The position numbers and the translations under genes are program-made. Positions 59,390 through 64,000 of a stretch of DNA of 64,000 bases are shown here, piece by piece (positions within the stretch are counted from its first letter, which is position 1; each line of letters starts with the position of its first letter). Source of the DNA: Amycolatopsis sp. NBC_01488 (GTDB lineage Bacteria; Actinomycetota; Actinomycetes; Mycobacteriales; Pseudonocardiaceae); assembly GCF_036227105.1 (NCBI RefSeq), contig NZ_CP109434.1:1120001-1184000 (forward strand), given 5' to 3'. Under the pieces are notes generated by a model that was given only the letters and a program-made list of their open reading frames with translations, ran no database searches and had not been told where the DNA came from.

Positions 59390-60565
59390 TCAGGCCAGGT
59401 GCGAGGTGTCGTTGGCCAGGCGCACCGAAGCGTTGCCGTCCGGGTAGAACTCGACGATCGACAGCGACGCCAGATCCAGGTGCAGCCGGAACAGCAGCTG
59501 CGGCCCGGCGTCGAGGCCCATCCGGAGCAGCGACTTGATCGGCGTCACGTGGCTGACCAGCACCAACGTCCGCCCGCCGTGCTCGGCGATCAGCTCGTCG
59601 CGGGCCTTCCGGACACGCTGGTGGACGACGTCGAAGCTCTCCCCGTTGGGCGGCGGCACGGAGCTGTCGCCCAGCCAGGAGCGGTGCAGCTCGGGATCGC
59701 GCTCGGCCGCTTCGGCGAACGTCAGGCCTTCCCAGTCGCCGAAGTCGGTCTCGATGAGGCCGGGGTGGGTCTCGACGCGGCCGCCGAGCGCGTCGGCGAC
59801 GGCCTGGGCGGTCTGCTTGGTGCGGGTGAGCGGCGACGAGATGATCGGGACGGCCTCGCCGTCGACGACCAGGCCCTCGGTCGCGGCCAGCCGTTTCGCC
59901 GCCGCTGCGGCCTGGGCACGGCCCAGCTCGGTCAGCGGGACGTCGCCGCGGCCGGAGTAGCGGCGCAGCGCCGACATCTCCGTCTGGCCGTGGCGCAGCA
60001 GGAGCAGCCGGGTCGGGGTGCCGCGGGCGCCGGTCCAGGCCACCGCCGCGCGGTCGGGGCGGCGGGTCGGCAGCTTGGGCGCGGCGACCTCCGGAGCACC
60101 CGAGTCCTGGGTGGCCTGCCGGGCGGCTCGACCGGCGACAGCAGCACCCGCGGGCTTGCCGGTGGCCTCGTCCATGGCCTCGTTGGCGAGCCGGTCGGCG
60201 TGGGAGTTCTGCGCCCGCGGGATCCACTCGTACCTCACGCGGGAGAAGCCGGCGGCCAGACCCTTGGCCCGCTCGGCGAGCGGCTGCATGTCCGGGTGCT
60301 TGATCTTCCAGCGCCCGGACATCTGCTCCACCACGAGCTTCGAGTCCATCCGGACGTCCACAGTGGACGCTCCGAGTTCGGCCGCGGCGGCGAGCCCGGC
60401 GATCAGGCCGTTGTACTCGGCGACGTTGTTGGTGACGACGCCGAGGCTTTCCTTGCGCTCGGCGAGGACCTGGCCGTCGCTGTCGCGAACCACCGCGCCG
60501 TAGCCGGCCGGGCCCGGATTGCCCCGGGAGCCCCCGTCCGCCTCGACGATCACGTGCGAGGTCAC
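59390..60565 (-). CDS. Bifunctional RNase HI / histidine phosphatase
   Basis: 391 residues. Domain 1 (about 1-140), RNase HI: VEADGGSRGNPGPAGYGAVV, NNVAEYNGLIAGL, VDVRMDSKLVVEQMSGRWK and RAQNSHADRLANEAMD give the acidic catalytic set. Domain 2 (about 190-391), phosphoglycerate-mutase/acid phosphatase type: LLLLRHGQTEMSALRRYSGRGD with RHG nucleophile, and VLVSHVTPIKSLL. M. tuberculosis Rv2228c has the same fusion; phosphatase is alpha-ribazole-phosphate-type in that family. GTG start overlaps the upstream stop (GTGA). Third gene of the operon with Nif3-like and zinc-ribbon genes. Confidence 0.93.
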   Translation of the reverse strand: MTSHVIVEADGGSRGNPGPAGYGAVVRDSDGQVLAERKESLGVVTNNVAEYNGLIAGLAAAAELGASTVDVRMDSKLVVEQMSGRWKIKHPDMQPLAERAKGLAAGFSRVRYEWIPRAQNSHADRLANEAMDEATGKPAGAAVAGRAARQATQDSGAPEVAAPKLPTRRPDRAAVAWTGARGTPTRLLLLRHGQTEMSALRRYSGRGDVPLTELGRAQAAAAAKRLAATEGLVVDGEAVPIISSPLTRTKQTAQAVADALGGRVETHPGLIETDFGDWEGLTFAEAAERDPELHRSWLGDSSVPPPNGESFDVVHQRVRKARDELIAEHGGRTLVLVSHVTPIKSLLRMGLDAGPQLLFRLHLDLASLSIVEFYPDGNASVRLANDTSHLA

Positions 60566-61299
60566 AGACCCGACTCCAGGGTCCGGACCAGGATCGCGCC
60601 GCAGTTCTCGCACTGGATGACGTCGTCCTCCGGAGCGCCCTTGATCTCGTTGACGGTGTTGCGGTCCAGCTCCAGCTGGCAGGCGCCGCAGCGGCGGGCC
60701 CGCAGCAGCGCGGCGCCGATGCCCTTGTGCTCGCGGACGCGCTCGTACAGCTTGAGCAGCGGCTCCGGGAAGCGCGGCAGCAGCTTCGCGCGGTCTTCGT
60801 CGCGGCGCGCGCGGGTGGTGTCGAGGTCCTTGAACGCCTCGTCGCGGCGGGCGATCGCGGCGGCGACCTCGGCCTCGGCCTTGTCGACCTCGGCGCCGGT
60901 GCGCTGCGCGTCCATGCCGAGGGCCTCGCGCTGCTCCATCAGCTCCAGCAGGTCGTCCTCGAGCGCGCTCTGCCGGCGCTGGAGCGACTGCAGCTCGTGC
61001 TCGATGTCGGCCATCTGCTTGGCGACGACGGTGCCGGACGCCAGGAGCTTGCGGTCGCGGTCCTCGCGGGCGCGCACCGACTCGATCTCCTTCTCCTGCC
61101 GGGCGATCTCGCGGTCGAGGTCGGACGCGGCGGTCTCCACGGACACGAGCGCGTCGCGGCGCTCGCGGGCGGTCTTCTCCCCCGCGTCGATCTCGGCCAG
61201 CTCGGGCAGGGTGCGGCGGCGGTGCGCGGTGCGCGAGAGCTCGGCGTCCACCTTGGCGAGCTCGAGCAACTGGCGCTGCACGGCGGGTTCGGCCTTCAC
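60562..61299 (-). CDS. Coiled-coil zinc-ribbon protein (Rv2229c-type)
   Basis: 245 residues. A long N-terminal coiled coil (about 10-185; LELAKVDAELSRTAHRRRTLPELAEID... AASDLDREIARQEKEIESV) leads to a C4 zinc ribbon RRCGACQLELDRN ... VIQCENCGAILV at 200-238. CT398/Slr-type proteins of this shape are implicated in RNA or transcription complexes; role unknown. It sits between the Nif3-like and RNase H genes as in M. tuberculosis (Rv2230c-Rv2229c-Rv2228c). Confidence 0.88.
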   Translation of the reverse strand: MKAEPAVQRQLLELAKVDAELSRTAHRRRTLPELAEIDAGEKTARERRDALVSVETAASDLDREIARQEKEIESVRAREDRDRKLLASGTVVAKQMADIEHELQSLQRRQSALEDDLLELMEQREALGMDAQRTGAEVDKAEAEVAAAIARRDEAFKDLDTTRARRDEDRAKLLPRFPEPLLKLYERVREHKGIGAALLRARRCGACQLELDRNTVNEIKGAPEDDVIQCENCGAILVRTLESGL

Positions 61300-61308
61300 G
61301 GTGCTCCT

Positions 61309-62130
61309 CTAAATCGATGTGCGCTCGGCGCGGACGTTCCACGGGTCGGTGCACCACGTGGAGACGTGAACGTCGACGTTACCCGCAAAGGCATCGGCCA
61401 CGACCGCCGAGGCTTGCCCGCACCAGGGCCATTCGCTGGCCCAGTGGGTCAGCCCGACCAGCGCGGGCACCGGGCCGGGGTGCGCGAGGTGCTCACCGGC
61501 GGGGTGATGCCGCAGGTCGGCGGTGACGAAGGCGTCGACGCCGGCCGCGGTGGCCTGCTTCAGGTAGGAATCGCCGGCGCCGCCGGACACGGCGACGGTG
61601 CGGATCGGCCGGTCGGCGTCGCCCGCGCCGAGCACGCCGGGCACGGTCGCCGGGAGGGCGTCGGCGACGCGCTGGACGAAGCGCGCGAACGGCTCAGCCG
61701 CGGGCAGCTCCCCGAGGCGGCCGATGCCGGTGACGCCGTCCGCGTTCGGTTCGAGGGGCCCGGTCACGCGCAGCCCGATCGCCTGCGCGAGCGCGTCCGA
61801 GACGCCGGGGTCGGCGGAGTCGGCGTTGGTGTGCGCGCAGTACAGGGCGATGCCCTCGCGGATCATCCGGTGCACCAACGCGCCCTTGGCCGTGTCGGCC
61901 GGGACGCCGTGCACGCCGCGCAGCAGCAGCGGGTGGTGCGCGACGATCAGCTGCGCGCCGAGGTCGGCGGCCTCGTCGACGGTCTCGGCGACCGGGTCGA
62001 CGCAGAAGAGCACGCGCGTGACGGGCTCGGCGGGGTCGCCGCAGACGAGGCCGACGGCGTCCCACGACTCGGCGAGCGCGGGCGGGTAGGCCTGCTCCAG
62101 GACGGTGATGATTTCGGAAAGCGCGGGCAC
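61309..62130 (-). CDS. Nif3-like dinuclear metal-centre protein
   Basis: 273 residues. The N-terminal half has the conserved ESWDAVGLVCGD, VDPVAETVDEAADLGAQLIVAHHPLLLRGV and CAHTNADSADPGVSDALA. The C-terminal half carries VAVSGGAGDSYLKQATAAGVDAFVTADLRHHPAGEHL and VGLTHWASEWPW. The His/Asp/Glu of the two-metal site are in place and family members form a hexameric toroid. GTP cyclohydrolase-like activity has been claimed for relatives, not proven here. GTG start 62130; ORFs extending to 62316 cross the divergent chorismate mutase promoter. First gene of a three-gene unit. Confidence 0.9.
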   Translation of the reverse strand: MPALSEIITVLEQAYPPALAESWDAVGLVCGDPAEPVTRVLFCVDPVAETVDEAADLGAQLIVAHHPLLLRGVHGVPADTAKGALVHRMIREGIALYCAHTNADSADPGVSDALAQAIGLRVTGPLEPNADGVTGIGRLGELPAAEPFARFVQRVADALPATVPGVLGAGDADRPIRTVAVSGGAGDSYLKQATAAGVDAFVTADLRHHPAGEHLAHPGPVPALVGLTHWASEWPWCGQASAVVADAFAGNVDVHVSTWCTDPWNVRAERTSI

Positions 62131-62161
62131 CGGGGGATCTTCGCATGTACGGTGCCGGGCC

Positions 62162-62719
62162 ATGCGAGTACTGGCTGTGCTCTTGACGGTGGTTTCCGGT
62201 CTCCTGCTCGCCACGGTTTCCGCTTCGGCGGCACCGGCGTCGCTGTGGCACCTGACGGACCTGGCGGCCCAGCGCGTCCGGATCGCCGACCAGGTGGCGG
62301 CCGCGAAGTACGGCACGCCGTCCCCGATCGACGACCCGGTGCGCGAGCAGCAGATCTACGACTCGGTGGCGGCGCGGGCCCCGGCGCTGGGCCTGGACCC
62401 GGCGGACGCGGTGCGGTTCTTCCACGCCCAGATCGAGGCGAACAAGGTGGTGCAGCGCGGGTTGTATGCGCGCTGGGACGCCCACCCGTCGGAGGTCCCG
62501 TCGACCCGGCCCGACCTCGGCGAGATCCGCCCGGTGATCGACCGCCTGAACACGGGGCTGCTGACGGAGCTGGCGGCGACCCAGCCGCTGCGGAAGTCCC
62601 GTTCGTGCCCCACCCGCCGGCTGGTGGCGGCGGGTGTCGCGGACGTGGTGCACCGCTTCGACGCCCTGCACGCACGCGCCTTGGGCGAAGCGACGTCGGC
62701 GACGTGCACTACCCGTTAG
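62162..62719 (+). CDS. Exported chorismate mutase, AroQ gamma class
   Basis: 185 residues. Signal peptide RVLAVLLTVVSGLLLATVSASA, then an all-helical domain resembling secreted mycobacterial chorismate mutase (Rv1885c, *AroQ). Comparable blocks are LWHLTDLAAQRVRIADQVAAAKYGTPSPIDDPVREQQIYDSV (active-site Arg/Lys), FFHAQIEANKVVQRGLYARW, and two Cys (SRSCPTRR and SATCTTR) forming the family disulfide. It converts chorismate to prephenate outside the cytosol; its purpose there is unsettled. Starts 31 bases from divergent nif3-like gene. Confidence 0.88.
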   Translation: MRVLAVLLTVVSGLLLATVSASAAPASLWHLTDLAAQRVRIADQVAAAKYGTPSPIDDPVREQQIYDSVAARAPALGLDPADAVRFFHAQIEANKVVQRGLYARWDAHPSEVPSTRPDLGEIRPVIDRLNTGLLTELAATQPLRKSRSCPTRRLVAAGVADVVHRFDALHARALGEATSATCTTR

Positions 62720-62770
62720 GGGCGCTCCGGCGACGGTGTGCGTGCCGCCGCCGCGAGCGCCGGTGGGGGG

Positions 62771-62833
62771 TCAGTTGCAGTTGCCGCAGCAGCCGCAGCC
62801 CTGACCGGTGCACTTCGAGCAGCACCCGTGCAT
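62771..62833 (-). CDS. 20-residue cysteine-rich peptide, metallothionein-like
   Basis: Seven of 20 residues are Cys (positions 4, 5, 8, 13, 15, 16, 19) with Gly/Asn/Lys spacers and an early His2; ends ...GNCN then TGA. No hydrophobic segment. AAGGAG (62846-62841) sits seven bases before the ATG, one of the best ribosome-binding sites in the window. It matches metallothionein-like metal chelators in composition and is half the size of mycobacterial MymT. It is not a leader peptide for the next minus-strand gene (Nif3-like start at 62130), because the plus-strand chorismate mutase lies between. Too short for standard gene callers. Confidence 0.7.
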   Translation of the reverse strand: MHGCCSKCTGQGCGCCGNCN

Positions 62834-62949
62834 GATCGCTCTCCTTCCGGTTCGCGTCCTCGCGTGATCGACGCTAAGTGGCGGCGCGGGGCGGCGGGTA
62901 CCGCCGAGCGAGCGGGTGACCGGGTGAACCGGCCGGTTACGCTCGCGAC

Positions 62950-63408
62950 GTGACGCACCTCGTCTTCGTCTGCTCCGGCAACATCTGCCGCTCGCCGATG
63001 GCCGAACTCGTGTTCCGCGCCCACCTCGACGACGCCGGCCTCGGCGACGTCCGGGTGACCAGCGCGGGCACCGGTCCGTGGCACGCCGGCGAGCCGGCCG
63101 ACAAGCGCGCCCGGGCGACGCTCAAGGCCCACGGCTACCCCACCGCGCACGTCGCCTCCGAGGTGTCAGACGAAGACCTCGCCGCCGATCTGCTCCTGGC
63201 GGCCGACGAAGGGCACGCCGAGTTCCTGCGCTCCCGCGTCGGCGATCCCGCCAAGGTGCGGCTGCTGCGGTCCTTCGACCCGTCCGCCCCGGACGGAGCC
63301 GAGGTCCCGGACCCGTACTACGGCGGTGACGACGGCTTCGAAGACGTCCTCGGCATGATCGAGCGCTCGGTGCCCGGTTTGCTGGATTGGGTGCGTTCGC
63401 GCGGGTAG
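62950..63408 (+). CDS. ptpA: Low-molecular-weight protein-tyrosine phosphatase
   Basis: 152 residues. P-loop VCSGNICRSPMAE holds the nucleophile Cys8 and Arg14; DPYYGGDDGFEDV near residue 121 has the general acid Asp and the adjacent conserved Tyr pair. It dephosphorylates tyrosine on proteins. The M. tuberculosis orthologue region (Rv2234) is followed by SURF1 (Rv2235), as here; the neighbouring kinase gene ptkA is not seen in this window. GTG start; SURF1 begins nine bases after its stop. Confidence 0.92.
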   Translation: MTHLVFVCSGNICRSPMAELVFRAHLDDAGLGDVRVTSAGTGPWHAGEPADKRARATLKAHGYPTAHVASEVSDEDLAADLLLAADEGHAEFLRSRVGDPAKVRLLRSFDPSAPDGAEVPDPYYGGDDGFEDVLGMIERSVPGLLDWVRSRG

Positions 63409-63417
63409 GAGTCACCG

Positions 63418-64000
63418 GTGACGGAGGTCGGCGGGCGCTCGCGAGGGGGCACGGCCTACCGTGGTGGGGTGCGGTTGCGGTTCCTGCTCAAGCCCGGGTG
63501 GCTGGCTCTGACGGCGGTGGTGTTCACGTTCGCCATCTGCTGCTTCACGCTGCTTTCGCCGTGGCAGTTCAGCCGCAACGCCGAGCGCGAGCAGCAGAAC
63601 TCGTCGCTCGAGGCGTCGTTCACCGCGCCGCCCGTGCCGCTGGCGCAGCTGCTGCCGCCGGGGACCGCGCCCGGCGGGAAGACCGAGTGGCACCTGGTCT
63701 CGATCACCGGCCAGTACCTGGCGGACAAGGAAGTCGTCGCGCGGCTGCGGACGGTCCAGGGCGAGGGCGCCTTCGAGGTGCTGACGCCGCTGCGGACCAC
63801 CGACGGCACGGTCGTCCTGGTCGACCGCGGGTACGTCCGGCTCGACAGCAAGTCCGGCGTGCTGCCGTACGCGCCGCCGCCGGCCGGGATCGTGCAGGTC
63901 ACCGCGCGGGCGCGCGCCGACGAGACCGACCCGAAGCACCGGGACGCGTTCGCCGACGCGTCGACCGGCGGGCAGCTGCAGAGCTACGTCGTCGACTCGC
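63418..64000 (+). CDS. SURF1-family cytochrome oxidase assembly protein (3' end beyond window)
   Basis: First 194 residues of a SURF1/Shy1 protein. TM1 LKPGWLALTAVVFTFAICCFTLLSPWQFSRNAEREQQN has the family WQ-R signature. The extracytoplasmic domain follows: WHLVSITGQYLADKEVVARLRTVQGEGAFEVLTPLRTTDGTVVLVDRGYVRLDSKSGVLPYAPPPAG with the conserved VDRGYV motif. It helps build the heme a-containing oxidase. GTG at 63418 follows TAGGAG and is preferred over GTG 63469. Its second TM and the gene end lie beyond the right edge. Confidence 0.9.
   Translation, partial: MTEVGGRSRGGTAYRGGVRLRFLLKPGWLALTAVVFTFAICCFTLLSPWQFSRNAEREQQNSSLEASFTAPPVPLAQLLPPGTAPGGKTEWHLVSITGQYLADKEVVARLRTVQGEGAFEVLTPLRTTDGTVVLVDRGYVRLDSKSGVLPYAPPPAGIVQVTARARADETDPKHRDAFADASTGGQLQSYVVDS

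Noticed and set aside
62771-62833. Cys-peptide as attenuation leader for a cysteine operon
   Set aside because: The next gene on that strand is the Nif3-like gene about 640 bases away with a plus-strand gene between, so it cannot act as a cis leader.

Overview
The window is 64 kb of very GC-rich (about 70% or more) actinobacterial chromosome with dense genes, many GTG starts and a strong G/C third-position bias. LysX, the accessory translocase SecA2, an LprG-type lipoprotein and a gene order matching part of the Mycobacterium tuberculosis Rv2222c-Rv2235 segment (glnA2, two Rv2223c/Rv2224c-type hydrolases, panB, RNase H/phosphatase, zinc-ribbon protein, Nif3-like protein, ptpA, SURF1) point to a mycolata-related actinomycete. 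Pseudonocardiaceae, most likely Amycolatopsis or a close relative, is my inference. No phage, IS element, CRISPR array, tRNA or natural-product cluster is visible.

Layout. 1-7.4 kb (mostly minus): amidase, GlnA2, an MFS carrier, an LprG-like lipoprotein and a tandem pair of secreted TAP-type alpha/beta hydrolases. 7.5-14.3 kb: SecA2, NAD synthetase, a glyoxalase-like protein, O6-methylguanine methyltransferase, a tandem-repeat array, a DinB-fold protein and a small membrane protein. 14.4-22.1 kb: LysX, PanB, CtaG-like protein, UppP, a 50-residue orphan with its own promoter and terminator, and a proline iminopeptidase. 22.1-33.5 kb: a polyamine/GABA utilisation locus (PotABCD-type importer, two aldehyde dehydrogenases, GabT, a FadR-type and a PucR-type regulator, and a soluble cache-domain protein). 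33.5-36.9 kb: a metal-receptor-like protein, an RNB exonuclease and a CooC-like ATPase behind a Zur-like palindrome.

36.9-46.9 kb: a minus-strand locus resembling the core of a Gram-positive type IV secretion machine: VirB2-size membrane peptide, PrgI-like protein, VirB4 ATPase, VirB6/TrbL-like protein, VirB8-like protein, a two-domain cell-wall hydrolase, and a 793-residue Pro/Gln-rich protein. No relaxase, coupling protein or integrase is present, so it looks like a resident chromosomal apparatus.

47.3-57.4 kb: an SCO6745-family protein, RNase P RNA, a three-gene electron-transfer operon (DUF4142 protein, membrane heme protein fused to ferredoxin, FAD reductase), a divergent ECF sigma/anti-sigma pair with a large AAA-LuxR regulator, and an ArsB/NhaD-type permease. 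57.5-64 kb: a GT-C-type membrane protein, the RNase H/phosphatase, zinc-ribbon and Nif3-like operon, an exported chorismate mutase, a 20-residue cysteine-rich peptide missed by ordinary gene calling, PtpA, and the start of SURF1.

Recurring themes: four convergent gene pairs share a single CTAG as both stop codons; ATGA/GTGA overlaps couple many operon genes; palindromic intergenic elements recur; and a near-palindrome of the form TCCACTKTGGAC recurs inside unrelated coding sequences.
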